A stretch of DNA of 64,000 nucleotides from Paludibacteraceae bacterium (GTDB taxonomy: Bacteria; Bacteroidota; Bacteroidia; Bacteroidales; Paludibacteraceae), in the NCBI GenBank assembly GCA_017630395.1, contig JAGBVI010000034.1:33172-97171 (forward strand), written 5' to 3'. Of this stretch, positions 9,028-18,477 are shown in pieces; the first letter of the stretch is position 1; each line of letters opens with the position of its first letter. The position numbers and the translations under genes were made by a program. The notes beneath the pieces were generated by a model that saw only the letters and a program-made list of their open reading frames with translations, was not told the DNA's origin and did no database searches.

Positions 9028-10035
9028 ATGAGAAAGTATATATTCACCCTGATTATAGGTTTATCTTGTCTTGCATCATTTAACTCTTGCCAGTACAATG
9101 AAACAATTGAAATCGACCGAGTAAATTCAGATTTGATTCTCTTAAAATCCCTCACTCTGTTAAAAACCGAATATAGTGATTATAAGGAATGGTATTACGA
9201 TTATAGAGATGAAAATAAATTACCATTTGCCAAAATTAAAGAGATTCGGTTTGCATCCAGAACAAAACCAACCTACTCCGGAGGAGAAGAGTGGGCAAAG
9301 TGTGATTCTTTTAGTTTAGACTATAATAATTGCCACTATATGAAGATAAACATCTCTGCCAATATAACAGAGAAAGCGAGGAACACTCAGTTTATAATCA
9401 AAAACAAAACTGAAGATTTAATCATCGATATAAAACAAATGGCATCCAACGCATTTCTGTATGAAACGATTGACACGTTGCCACTAAAATTCGATCAGAA
9501 ACAATTAATTCTGACACAAATTGAGAAAGATAAAATGTATGCTATCAAACCTTACACATCTGTACTGGGCGACTCAATTTTTAAAGCACAAACAAGTTTG
9601 ACAAAGATTAATGTCTCTCCAAGTCTTAAAACAATTGGAGAAGAGGCTTTTTCCAACTGCGTAAACTTAAAGGAAGTCACTACGTCAGACTCACTTACAT
9701 CAATCGAGGGGAAGGCCTTCTACAACTGCACTGCACTAACAAAAATAGAATTGGGCAAATTTGTTTCTACCATTGGGGCAAATGCCTTCAAAAATTGCAT
9801 TACATTGTCAAGCATTACCCTCACAGAATCATTGAAACAGATTGAACGCAACGCTTTTTACGATTGTATAAAACTAAAAACCGTCTATTGCTATGCAACC
9901 ACACCGCCTCTATTCACGGGAGAAAGCGATAATATCTTCAATGAGGATGTAACGATTTACGTTCATAGTTCTTCCTTAGATGAATACAAAGCAAATCCAG
10001 ACTGGGGGAAATTTACCCTTGTTGCAATGGAGTAA
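9028..10035 (+). CDS. Surface lipoprotein with BspA-type leucine-rich repeats (335 aa)
   Basis: The N terminus MRKYIFTLIIGLSCLASFNSC ends in a lipobox with the acylated cysteine at residue 21, so the protein is membrane anchored. Residues about 95-150 (INISANIT... to DIKQMASN) resemble the end of a BACON-type beta-sandwich. Residues about 190-300 carry four to five BspA/LRR_5 repeats (SLKTIGEEAFSNC, SLTSIEGKAFYNC, FVSTIGANAFKNC, SLKQIERNAFYDC). The final piece (VTIYVHSSSLDEYKANPDWGKF) is the usual cap of such proteins. It is the second gene of an operon with the barrel protein. Its LRR sequence differs from the CYxxMF type at 5371-7767, so these are not recent copies of each other. Likely a binding or adhesion protein. 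Confidence 0.75.
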   Translation: MRKYIFTLIIGLSCLASFNSCQYNETIEIDRVNSDLILLKSLTLLKTEYSDYKEWYYDYRDENKLPFAKIKEIRFASRTKPTYSGGEEWAKCDSFSLDYNNCHYMKINISANITEKARNTQFIIKNKTEDLIIDIKQMASNAFLYETIDTLPLKFDQKQLILTQIEKDKMYAIKPYTSVLGDSIFKAQTSLTKINVSPSLKTIGEEAFSNCVNLKEVTTSDSLTSIEGKAFYNCTALTKIELGKFVSTIGANAFKNCITLSSITLTESLKQIERNAFYDCIKLKTVYCYATTPPLFTGESDNIFNEDVTIYVHSSSLDEYKANPDWGKFTLVAME

Positions 10036-10062
10036 ATCAAACAAAAACAATAAAAACAAATG

Positions 10063-10095
10063 GAGGGTGCCTCAATACGAAGCATCCTCTTTTCT
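10063..10095 (+). terminator. Terminator of the barrel-lipoprotein operon
   Basis: GAGGGTGC pairs with GCATCCTC (eight pairs including one G-U) around an 11-nt loop and is followed by TTTTCTTT. It begins 28 nt after the stop codon at 10035. Confidence 0.7.
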
Positions 10096-10126
10096 TTCGT
10101 AAATTATGTAGCTTTTTCCTGTATAA

Positions 10127-10308
10127 CAGATAAGAAGATTTTACTTTACACATTTGTTCGCAGTAATTGGCGGATTCAGGATTGCCATGCAAAACATGGG
10201 AGGAATTTGCATAGAAAATCTTCATAAAAACACTAGTGAAGAAGAACCTCTTTACAGATTGTCTTTCTCAAATACAGAAATGAGTTTCGATGAGTTTATG
10301 AGAACTTA
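10127..10308 (+). pseudogene. Remnant of a C5 cytosine DNA methyltransferase N terminus
   Basis: A 60-codon frame without a start codon includes FTHLFAVIGGFRIAMQNMGG (about 10141-10203). This closely resembles motif I of cytosine-C5 methyltransferases, usually F(I/V)DLFAGIGGFRLA, which binds S-adenosylmethionine. Two key positions are altered (D to H and G to V) and the similarity fades after ICIEN, so this is debris, not a working enzyme. It stops at the TAA 10306-10308. The bases just before it (CTGTATAACAGA) match part of the transposase-like scrap at about 7913, hinting that mobile DNA once joined the two. The identification is from memory of the motif. Confidence 0.45.
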
Positions 10309-10348
10309 AGAAAGAATTGGTTTATGAAGAATCTTCTCTCCTTAAAAA

Positions 10349-12796
10349 CTACTTAACTAACATAATCTCTTGAACAATACAACCGTTTCCATTCATCGTC
10401 AAAATGTAAGCCCCCTTTTTGAGACCTTCATTTTTTATTACAAACAAAGAATTATTACCGGACAAATTCCAAGAACCTTTACTCAAAACTCTACCTTCCA
10501 AAGAAGATATTTCCCAATCAACCACACCACTCACTCCATTAAATAACACATTAAATTCACCGTCAGTAGGATTCGGAGCAATCAAAACATTAACCCCCGA
10601 AGAGCTATTCAATGTAACGCCGGTTTCTTCTCCATTCAATTCGGCAGGAAGAATTATAATTGTACCCGACTTAACTGCATTTTTATCGTTTCCTACAGTT
10701 GTAACCATAAATTTATACTCTCCCGAAACATCATTCGCCCACCCTGAAAAATAAACATTCCGAGAAGATTGATCGACCGTATAATTAATCCCGTTGGGAA
10801 GTCCGGTTACTGTAACGGTTTCTGCATTCTCCCAAGTGTAGTAAAAATCCACTATCGCACTATCTTTTTTCACCTCTTGATTACTGCTACCGGCACCATG
10901 CTTAGTGAGAGTAGCCTCTTCAATCACATACGATAGTTTATCATAATAATCAATAGGGCTATACCCTAAGTGCGGAGGTTGATTATAACCACAATTTTGC
11001 CAAGTAATTGCCATATCATACGTATGATCATCTCTCAACCATGGCAATTTATACTGACTTTCCACAGTAGAAGTAAAAATAGTCAAATAAGTATTACCAC
11101 TATTTTGAGCCCAGAAAACAGCCTCTTCTCTCCAATCGCCTACAAGATCGCACACCAAATTAGGATTGTACTTGGTAGAATTAATGTCGTTTGCCCCAAA
11201 TCCATGCGAATAAAGCGTAAGAGTACGATCCCAACTATTTGTTTGAGAATTCCACTTGTCAATATGACCTCTATCTAAATATTCTTCATATAAGTCTCCA
11301 TCCCAGAAGAGACGAAAATTAATAGAACTATTCTTTATCGTACCAACATGCCAAGGAGCAATCACATCACCTTTGCAAGTAAATAAATTGGCATCACTCC
11401 ACTCCATAAATTCAGACCCCGGATAACGATCGTCACAATCCAAAATCAATCCTCTTCCGGTGTCACCTCCCGTTTGAGCCTTAGAGACCAAAACCCGACC
11501 GGTTTTTGCATCAAACATAGCACAATCATACTTAGCAGTAGGCTCCTCTGTCACCATAAGATACTCCAACCCATCATTTTCAGGGTCAAACTCACCCAAA
11601 TGAGTAGCATCGCCGTGACCTAAACCGGTTGACCATAAAAAAGAGCCATCATGGTCAAGAGCAGCTCCACCCACAATAATCTCATCAAAACCATCATTAT
11701 CAACATCTCCACACGTAACACTATGAGCCCCCTGTCCGTAGATGCCCTGTCCAGCCCTATCAGAAGTGTGTTTCCAAAGGACTTTTAAATCTTTTCCATC
11801 CCAATGGTAAGCAGCAGCATAAGAATAGGTATAAATACCACGAGTAGTAACAGCGCAAGGAGTAGGTTCACCATTTACATCTAAAAATGCCACACAACCT
11901 TTAAACCAATTTCCACGGTGGCCATAAGAAGAACCATCAGTAGCATTGGCTCTATCATCCCAATCACTTTGGATGTTAAAATAAGGCCAATAATCAATAG
12001 TTTGTAACTCTTTACCTGTGACACCGTCAAAACAAGTAATCCACTCACGACCACCATCAGTGATTACACCACTTGAATTAACAGAAGAGGCATAGTGATT
12101 GGCACCTTGAGCTGCACCTTTTTGCAAGAAAGCACCTGTGGCATCTTTTGAACCTTGAGCAGTTTTCCCAATTAATTCACCGATACCATCTCCATCAAAG
12201 TCATAACAAAGGAAAGTAAAACGGCACCCAGCCAAGACATTCGGACCAAAATTAATACGCCACAAGCGAGTACCATCCAACTTATAACAATCCAAGATAG
12301 GAGGAGCAGTAGCAGTACAAGTAGCACCGGCATTTGACGGAGCCCAAGAAAGGATAATTTCTTGCTCACCATCACCATCCATATCGTATGCCGAACAATC
12401 ATTCGGGGAATAAGTAACCTCTGAGTTATTCATAGAATATGCAGCAGGAACATCCAACTTTATATGCGTAAAAAAGTCGGGGTTACACTTCACATCTGAT
12501 TGAGAGTCAAGCAAATTACCATTTCGATCATACACCTCTAACGAGAAGATGGAATTCGCATATTCCGAAGAGAGAGAAACATTAGTTTTATCAGTTAAAG
12601 AAGCCACTTCTATCCCATCTGCAAATAATTTATAAACTGTAGACTTGGGAGCATCAGAAGCACGCATCCGCCAACTCACGTAAACACGATTTCCATATTT
12701 ACATGGCCACAAAGCCCTTGATTTATCTGCTGCAAAAGAAAAAATGAAGTTAAAAGCAGAAAACAATAAAACCAATAAAAAATAATTTTTTTTCAT
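10349..12796 (-). CDS. Secreted rhamnogalacturonan lyase, PL11 family, with T9SS sorting domain (815 aa)
   Basis: Cleaves the rhamnose-galacturonate backbone of pectin (rhamnogalacturonan I) by beta-elimination. A signal peptide (about 1-22) leads into the PL11 start (ALWPCKYGNRVYVSWRMRA, an N-terminal beta-sandwich that aligns in style with YesW-type lyases). The eight-bladed propeller follows, with calcium-binding turns such as YDMDGDGEQEI, YDFDGDGIGEL and GDVDNDGFDEI. Near residue 640 a serine-rich linker (AGSSNQEVKKDS) leads to an Ig-like module, and the last 80 or so residues (VLIAPNPTDGEF... to VQEIMLVK) form a T9SS type A sorting domain. It is monocistronic. It is shorter than the second PL11 enzyme at 48520-51558 and its N-terminal region is divergent (MRASDAPKS in place of LGTDDPS), so the two may differ in endo/exo action. 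Confidence 0.85.
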   Translation of the reverse strand: MKKNYFLLVLLFSAFNFIFSFAADKSRALWPCKYGNRVYVSWRMRASDAPKSTVYKLFADGIEVASLTDKTNVSLSSEYANSIFSLEVYDRNGNLLDSQSDVKCNPDFFTHIKLDVPAAYSMNNSEVTYSPNDCSAYDMDGDGEQEIILSWAPSNAGATCTATAPPILDCYKLDGTRLWRINFGPNVLAGCRFTFLCYDFDGDGIGELIGKTAQGSKDATGAFLQKGAAQGANHYASSVNSSGVITDGGREWITCFDGVTGKELQTIDYWPYFNIQSDWDDRANATDGSSYGHRGNWFKGCVAFLDVNGEPTPCAVTTRGIYTYSYAAAYHWDGKDLKVLWKHTSDRAGQGIYGQGAHSVTCGDVDNDGFDEIIVGGAALDHDGSFLWSTGLGHGDATHLGEFDPENDGLEYLMVTEEPTAKYDCAMFDAKTGRVLVSKAQTGGDTGRGLILDCDDRYPGSEFMEWSDANLFTCKGDVIAPWHVGTIKNSSINFRLFWDGDLYEEYLDRGHIDKWNSQTNSWDRTLTLYSHGFGANDINSTKYNPNLVCDLVGDWREEAVFWAQNSGNTYLTIFTSTVESQYKLPWLRDDHTYDMAITWQNCGYNQPPHLGYSPIDYYDKLSYVIEEATLTKHGAGSSNQEVKKDSAIVDFYYTWENAETVTVTGLPNGINYTVDQSSRNVYFSGWANDVSGEYKFMVTTVGNDKNAVKSGTIIILPAELNGEETGVTLNSSSGVNVLIAPNPTDGEFNVLFNGVSGVVDWEISSLEGRVLSKGSWNLSGNNSLFVIKNEGLKKGAYILTMNGNGCIVQEIMLVK

Positions 12797-12823
12797 TTGT
12801 AATAATAGCTATAAATAATCGTC

Positions 12824-12831
12824 CAAAAATA
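12824..12831 (-). promoter_or_regulatory. Candidate -7 box (TATTTTTG) for the PL11 lyase gene
   Basis: TATTTTTG on the minus strand fits TAnnTTTG and lies about 28 nt upstream of the ATG. A CTTG is found 17 nt further upstream. The rest of 12832-13121 is AT-rich and I see no gene or RNA in it. Confidence 0.4.
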
Positions 12832-13121
12832 AAGGCATTATTAGGAAGCAAGTCAATCTACATTTAAACGAGCAACCTCATTATAAAGGAATTAAGCCAT
12901 CTCAAGCAAAGAAAAGAATTGATAGAAACAATTCTAAAACACACAATACTTGAAATTGAAATACCGAATACACTCAGTTAAATATAGTTGTTGCTTAAAA
13001 CAAAATCTACCTCAAACAATCTCAACAGCACGAAGATAGATAGATTTTTGTTACTAATAAAAAAACAGAGGCAAATTTTAATGCATTTGATTATGGGTAA
13101 TCATTACAATTACCAAAAAAG

Positions 13122-13148
13122 AAAAAAAGGTGTACAAAACTGTACACC
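13122..13148 (-). terminator. Terminator after the DUF4377 gene
   Basis: On the minus strand GGTGTACA, loop GTTT, TGTACACC and seven T residues, beginning 19 nt after the stop codon of the gene at 13167-13529. Confidence 0.85.
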
Positions 13149-13166
13149 CTAAATCTTAGAAGAAAG

Positions 13167-13529
13167 TTAATCTGCAGACTCTTCACTTGCTTTCTCAGCA
13201 CCTTTTTTTCTTAACTCCAACTGTTTCATATAAGCTGCACTATTATCACGAGCAATCGCTTTAATAACACGGATAGTATCAGCTTGAGGGTCATATTTTT
13301 CTACGTGCATAGTATATTCATACCCTGGCTCATAGTAAAAATTAGTAAACTCACCGCAGAAAGGTTCCCAAGGAGTTTTATCACGACGTGCATAACCACG
13401 TTTAATTTGATAACAACGCTTAGACCCTTCAATAATTTGGTCTGCAGAAACCTTCATATAAATTTCATTTTGAGGATATGCCGAAAAAGCAATAGAACCT
13501 AAAATGATAGCAAAAACTAATCTCTTCAT
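13167..13529 (-). CDS. Secreted DUF4377-like protein (120 aa)
   Basis: A signal peptide (MKRLVFAIILGSIAFSAYPQ) is followed by a single small domain: CYQIKRGYARRDKTPWEPF, then CGEFTNFYYEPGYEYTMHVEKY. The pattern of a cysteine strand, a tryptophan-containing loop and the phrase FxYEPGYEYxLxV is that of DUF4377, a small domain otherwise found in secreted or HslJ-type proteins. Molecular function is unknown. The C terminus is charged and probably disordered (KKGAEKASEESAD). The gene is alone, with its own terminator directly behind it. Confidence 0.65.
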   Translation of the reverse strand: MKRLVFAIILGSIAFSAYPQNEIYMKVSADQIIEGSKRCYQIKRGYARRDKTPWEPFCGEFTNFYYEPGYEYTMHVEKYDPQADTIRVIKAIARDNSAAYMKQLELRKKGAEKASEESAD

Positions 13530-13759
13530 ATCTATAAAGCATTTTAAGACGTTACTAAAACAATTCTTACAAATATAGAAAATTTTTCACTTAAAAAATA
13601 CTTTTATAAAAAAATTATTCAAAATTTAGAAAAAGAGAACCATAAGACGATTAGAAAACTATTTATAACCGGATTCTAAAGGTATATTTTATAGTTTGAT
13701 TCCGCAAGAATTATTTTGAAAACTAATATAAAAACATTTTTTGAAAAAAAAAATCACCA

Positions 13760-14086
13760 CTAAGCCTCACCAGAATTACCAAAATTCATAGGGAACGGAG
13801 GAGTAAATCCACCCTCTTCATCCCCGCCTTCAATCTTGCCGTAACGAGACTCATACTTTGTTATATTATCCTTCAATGCTCTAAGCAGGCGTTTAGCATT
13901 TTCAGGAGTTATAATCACTCTTGATTTAACCTTAGCTTTTGGCGTATTGGGTACAATACGAATAAAATCCAAAACAAAATCTGTAGAAGAATGTGAAATA
14001 ATTGCCAAATTAGAATAAATACCTTCAGCAATTTCATCACTCAACTCAATACTCAACTGATTTTTAGGTTTATTATCGTTATCCAT
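13760..14086 (-). CDS. DUF3467 protein (108 aa)
   Basis: The sequence NQLSIELSDEIAEGIYSNLAIISH followed by STDFVLDFIRIVPNTPKAKVKSRVIITPENAKRLLRAL is a full match, by eye, to the DUF3467 family, which lies directly behind rpoC in many Bacteroidales. I start it at the ATG 14086 (MDNDNKPKNQ) rather than at an upstream alternative codon, because family members begin with this short charged lead. The upstream extension would run back into the rpoC terminator. The product is small and cytoplasmic, with an acidic C-terminal tail ending in GNSGEA. The function is unknown; linkage to RNA polymerase genes is conserved but not explained. Confidence 0.8.
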   Translation of the reverse strand: MDNDNKPKNQLSIELSDEIAEGIYSNLAIISHSSTDFVLDFIRIVPNTPKAKVKSRVIITPENAKRLLRALKDNITKYESRYGKIEGGDEEGGFTPPFPMNFGNSGEA

Positions 14087-14100
14087 AGTATAAAATTGAT

Positions 14101-14136
14101 AAAAAACAAAGGAAACCACCCAAGCGATTTCCTTTG
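14101..14136 (-). terminator. Terminator or attenuator between rpoC and the DUF3467 gene
   Basis: On the minus strand CAAAGGAAA pairs perfectly with TTTCCTTTG around a 12-nt loop, followed by TTTTTT. It starts 30 nt after the rpoC stop and ends only 15 nt before the DUF3467 ATG, so any read-through transcript would feed that gene. Confidence 0.85.
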
Positions 14137-14166
14137 CTTATAATTAATATTCAATTTGAACACACA

Positions 14167-17100
14167 TTAACGGATTTCAATTTCATCCAAAACATTACGT
14201 TTTGCCTCCATTATACGCTCCATATCCTCTTTAGAAGATACAATCAAACGATCGAAATCACGTTGACCTGTACCGGCCGGAATCAAGTGTCCGCAAATTA
14301 CGTTCTCTTTCATTCCTTCCAAATAGTCAACTTTACCTCTGATAGCAGCATCATTCAAGACTTTAGTAGTCTCTTGGAAAGAGGCTGCAGACATAAAGCT
14401 GGTAGTTTGAAGAGCTGCACGAGTGATACCTTGCAAAACTTGAGAAGAGACAGCCGGAACTGCATCCCTCGTTTCAACCAATTTCAAATCCTTACGTTTC
14501 AATGAGCTATTTTCATCTCTCAATTTACGAACAGTAACAATTTGACCCGGTTTTAAGTTTTCAGAATCACCAGCATCAACAACAACTTTCTTACCAAAGA
14601 TACGGTCATTTTCCTCCATGAATTCCAACTTATCCACCACTTCCTTCTCTAAGAAACGAGTGTCTCCTGCATCTGCGATTTCAACCTTACGCATCATTTG
14701 ACGCACGATTACCTCAAAGTGTTTATCATTGATCTTCACACCTTGCAAACGATACACATCTTGCACCTCGTTTACGATATACTCTTGAACAGCGGTAGGA
14801 CCTTTAATTGCCAAGATATCAGAAGGAGTGATAGCACCATCAGACAAAGGAGTACCGGCACGAACATAGTCGTTTTCTTGCACCAAAATTTGTTTTGACA
14901 ACGGAACAAGATATTTCTTTACATCACCAGCTTTAGAGGTGATAGAAATTTCACGATTACCACGTTTAACTTTACCGAATGAAACCTCACCATCAATTTC
15001 AGAAACAACAGCAGGGTTAGAAGGATTACGTGCCTCAAATAACTCAGTCACACGAGGAAGACCTCCGGTGATATCTCCCGCCTTACCAACAGCACGAGGA
15101 ATCTTCACCAACAACTGACCGCTCTTAACTGATTCATTATCGTCAACAATAACGTGAGCACCTACCGGCAAACTATACGTTTTAATCAAGTTACCCTTCT
15201 TATCCAAGACATGAGCTTCCGGTACATTTGCTTTATCTTTAGACTCGATGATAATCTTCTCTTTCAAACCTGTAGTTTCGTCCGACTCAGTCTTATAAGT
15301 AACGTTTTCAATAACGTTCTCGAACTTAATTTTACCGGCAACCTCAGTAATGATTACAGCGTTGAATGGGTCCCATTCACAAATTCTATCTCCCTTCTTA
15401 ACAGTTTGACCATTCTTAATGAATAGCTTAGCACCATAAGGAATATTTGCGTTAGTCAATACAATCTTAGTATTAGGATCGATAATCTTCAACTCTGCCA
15501 AACGTCCCACTACGATTTGAGTAGTAGAACCATCCTCATTTTCAGCATCTACAGTTCTCAATTCATCGATTTCAACGATACCATCATAACGAGAAGTAAT
15601 ACCAGATTCAGCAGCAATGTTACCTGCGATACCTCCCACGTGGAAAGTACGCAATGTCAACTGAGTACCCGGCTCACCAATAGATTGAGCAGCGATAACA
15701 CCCACAGCCTCACCTTTTTGAACCAAGCGTCCTGTTGCCAAGTTACGTCCGTAACATTTTGCACAAACACCTCTCTTAGATTCGCAAGTCAATACAGAAC
15801 GAATCTCAACACGTTCAATTGGAGATTCTTGAATAATTTGAGCCTGATCTTCACGAATTTCCTCACCAGCTTGAACAATAATTTCACCAGTCAATGGGTG
15901 TTGAATATCATGAACAGAAACACGACCCAAGATTCTTTCATACAAAGAGGCAACAACCTCTTCATTATTTTTAAGTTCAGTACAAACCAAACCTCTCAAA
16001 GTACCACAATCCTCTTCATTGATAATCACATCGTGTGAAACATCCACAAGACGACGAGTCAAATAACCCGCATCGGCAGTTTTCAACGCAGTATCCGCCA
16101 AACCTTTACGAGCACCGTGAGTAGAGATAAAGTACTCTAACACAGACAATCCCTCTTTAAAGTTAGACAAGATTGGATTTTCAATAATCTGACCACCTTC
16201 AGCACCAGCCTTTTGCGGTTTCGCCATCAATCCACGCATACCGGAAAGCTGACGAATCTGCTCTTTAGAACCACGGGCACCGGAATCCAACATCATGTAA
16301 ACAGAGTTAAATCCTTGGTCGTCAGAAGAGATAGTCTTCATCAAGATATTAGAAAGATTAGAGTTGACGTGCGTCCAAATATCAATAATCTGATTGTAAC
16401 GTTCGTTATAAGTAATGAATCCCATGTTATAGTTATTCATCACCTCTTCTACCTCTTTATAACCTTGTTCAACCAATTCTTCTTTTTCCTTAGGGATAAT
16501 AACGTTTTCCAAGTTAAATGACAAGCATCCACGGAACGCCATATAGTAACCTAAGTCTTTGATATCATCCAAGAATTGAGCAGTACGAGCTACTCCACAA
16601 ACTTTAATGACATCACCAATAATATCACGAAGAGATTTTTTAGTAACCAATGTATTAACAAACCCAACCTCATCAGGAACATTTTGATTAAAAATCAAAC
16701 GACCAACAGTAGTTTCCAACATTGTATCTACCAACTCTCCATTTTCATTTAGGTCCTTAACAATAACGGAAATAGGAGCATGAAGAGCTACTTTTTTCTC
16801 GTTATAAGCAATCAAAGCCTCTTCTACACCATAGAATTTCAAGCCATCACCCAAAGCACCTTTACGAGGTTTAGTAATATAATACAAACCAAGCACCATA
16901 TCTTGAGAAGGCACTGTAATAGGGGAACCATTAGCAGGGTTAAGGATATTATGCGAAGCCAACATCAACATTTGAGCCTCCAAAATAGCCTCATTACCAA
17001 GCGGTAAGTGAACAGCCATCTGGTCACCATCAAAGTCGGCATTGAACGCAGTACATGCCAATGGGTGCAACTGAATAGCTTTACCCTCAATCATCTTAGG

Positions 17101-18453
17101 TTGGAATGCTTGAATACCCAAACGGTGCAAAGTAGGAGCACGGTTAAGAAGTACCGGATGACCCTTCATTACATATTCCAAGATATCCCAAACAACAGCA
17201 TCCTTACGACTATCAACTATTCTCTTAGCAGATTTAACAGTCTTTACAATACCACGCTCAATCAATTTTCTGATGATAAATGGTTTGTACAACTCAGCAG
17301 CCATATCCTTAGGGATACCACACTCATGCATTTTCAATTCCGGACCAACAACAATAACCGAACGAGCAGAGTAGTCAACACGTTTACCCAATAAGTTTTG
17401 ACGGAAACGTCCTTGTTTACCTTTCAAACTATCAGATAAAGACTTCAAAGGTCGGTTAGCATCTGTTTTAACCGCACTTGACTTTCTAGAGTTATCGAAT
17501 AGAGAGTCCACAGCCTCTTGCAACATACGCTTTTCATTACGCAAGATAACCTCAGGAGCTTTAATTTCGATTAATCTCTTCAAACGATTATTACGAATAA
17601 TCACACGACGATACAAATCATTCAAGTCGGAAGTTGCAAAACGTCCACCATCCAATGGAACCAAAGGACGTAATTCAGGAGGAATAACCGGAACGATTTT
17701 AACGATCATCCATTCAGGTTTATTTCTACCATTAGAAGCACGGAACGCCTCCACAACTTGCAAACGTTTCAAAGCTTCGCTCTTACGTTGTTGAGAAGAC
17801 TCTTGTCCCGCCTTATTTCTCAAATCATAAGACAAGCTATCCAAATCCAAGCGTTGCAACATATCATAGATAGCCTCAGCACCCATCTTTGCAATAAACT
17901 TGTTCGGATCTGTATCTTCCAACAATTGATTATCTTTAGGAAGAGTATCAAGAATATCCAAGTACTCCTCTTCTGTCAATAAATCTTGTTCAGAAATACC
18001 ATCCTCTCCTTTGATACCAGGTTGGATAACCACGTAACGCTCATAATAGATAACAGCATCCAACTTTTTCGTAGGCATTCCCAATAGATAACCAATTTTG
18101 TTTGGCAAAGAACGGAAATACCAAATATGAGCAACAGGAACCACCAATTGGATATGTCCCATACGTTCACGACGAACTTTTTTCTCTGTTACTTCAACAC
18201 CACAACGGTCACAAACAATACCCTTGTAACGAATACGACGGTATTTACCGCAATGACACTCATAATCTTTAACAGGACCAAAGATACGCTCACAGAACAA
18301 ACCTTCGCGCTCAGGCTTATAAGTTCTATAATTGATTGTTTCAGGTTTCAAAACCTCTCCGCTTGAAGCCTCCAAAATCTCTTCCGGAGAAGCCAAACCG
18401 ATTGAAATCTTATTAAATGCGCTCTTTACCTTATTTTCTTTTCTAAAAGCCAT
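14167..18453 (-). CDS. rpoC: RNA polymerase beta' subunit (1428 aa)
   Basis: Catalytic subunit of bacterial RNA polymerase. The N-terminal zinc ribbon ([22 protein letters not shown]) is present, as is the active-site magnesium motif [12 protein letters not shown] at about residue 471, the bridge-helix/trigger-loop region, and a second zinc-binding site ([16 protein letters not shown]). Length and order are normal for Bacteroidota. It is the last gene of the tuf-secE-nusG-rplKAJL-rpoBC operon, 24 nt after rpoB. Transcripts probably end at the hairpin 14101-14136. Its antisense strand contains several long open frames that are codon-bias shadows. Confidence 0.99.
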   Translation of the reverse strand: MAFRKENKVKSAFNKISIGLASPEEILEASSGEVLKPETINYRTYKPEREGLFCERIFGPVKDYECHCGKYRRIRYKGIVCDRCGVEVTEKKVRRERMGHIQLVVPVAHIWYFRSLPNKIGYLLGMPTKKLDAVIYYERYVVIQPGIKGEDGISEQDLLTEEEYLDILDTLPKDNQLLEDTDPNKFIAKMGAEAIYDMLQRLDLDSLSYDLRNKAGQESSQQRKSEALKRLQVVEAFRASNGRNKPEWMIVKIVPVIPPELRPLVPLDGGRFATSDLNDLYRRVIIRNNRLKRLIEIKAPEVILRNEKRMLQEAVDSLFDNSRKSSAVKTDANRPLKSLSDSLKGKQGRFRQNLLGKRVDYSARSVIVVGPELKMHECGIPKDMAAELYKPFIIRKLIERGIVKTVKSAKRIVDSRKDAVVWDILEYVMKGHPVLLNRAPTLHRLGIQAFQPKMIEGKAIQLHPLACTAFNADFDGDQMAVHLPLGNEAILEAQMLMLASHNILNPANGSPITVPSQDMVLGLYYITKPRKGALGDGLKFYGVEEALIAYNEKKVALHAPISVIVKDLNENGELVDTMLETTVGRLIFNQNVPDEVGFVNTLVTKKSLRDIIGDVIKVCGVARTAQFLDDIKDLGYYMAFRGCLSFNLENVIIPKEKEELVEQGYKEVEEVMNNYNMGFITYNERYNQIIDIWTHVNSNLSNILMKTISSDDQGFNSVYMMLDSGARGSKEQIRQLSGMRGLMAKPQKAGAEGGQIIENPILSNFKEGLSVLEYFISTHGARKGLADTALKTADAGYLTRRLVDVSHDVIINEEDCGTLRGLVCTELKNNEEVVASLYERILGRVSVHDIQHPLTGEIIVQAGEEIREDQAQIIQESPIERVEIRSVLTCESKRGVCAKCYGRNLATGRLVQKGEAVGVIAAQSIGEPGTQLTLRTFHVGGIAGNIAAESGITSRYDGIVEIDELRTVDAENEDGSTTQIVVGRLAELKIIDPNTKIVLTNANIPYGAKLFIKNGQTVKKGDRICEWDPFNAVIITEVAGKIKFENVIENVTYKTESDETTGLKEKIIIESKDKANVPEAHVLDKKGNLIKTYSLPVGAHVIVDDNESVKSGQLLVKIPRAVGKAGDITGGLPRVTELFEARNPSNPAVVSEIDGEVSFGKVKRGNREISITSKAGDVKKYLVPLSKQILVQENDYVRAGTPLSDGAITPSDILAIKGPTAVQEYIVNEVQDVYRLQGVKINDKHFEVIVRQMMRKVEIADAGDTRFLEKEVVDKLEFMEENDRIFGKKVVVDAGDSENLKPGQIVTVRKLRDENSSLKRKDLKLVETRDAVPAVSSQVLQGITRAALQTTSFMSAASFQETTKVLNDAAIRGKVDYLEGMKENVICGHLIPAGTGQRDFDRLIVSSKEDMERIMEAKRNVLDEIEIR

Positions 18454-18477
18454 GTTGATATTATTATAAGATTACAA

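Noticed and set aside
10037-10225. 62-codon minus-strand frame after the LRR lipoprotein gene
   Set aside because: It overlaps the terminator of the previous operon and is antisense to the methyltransferase remnant.
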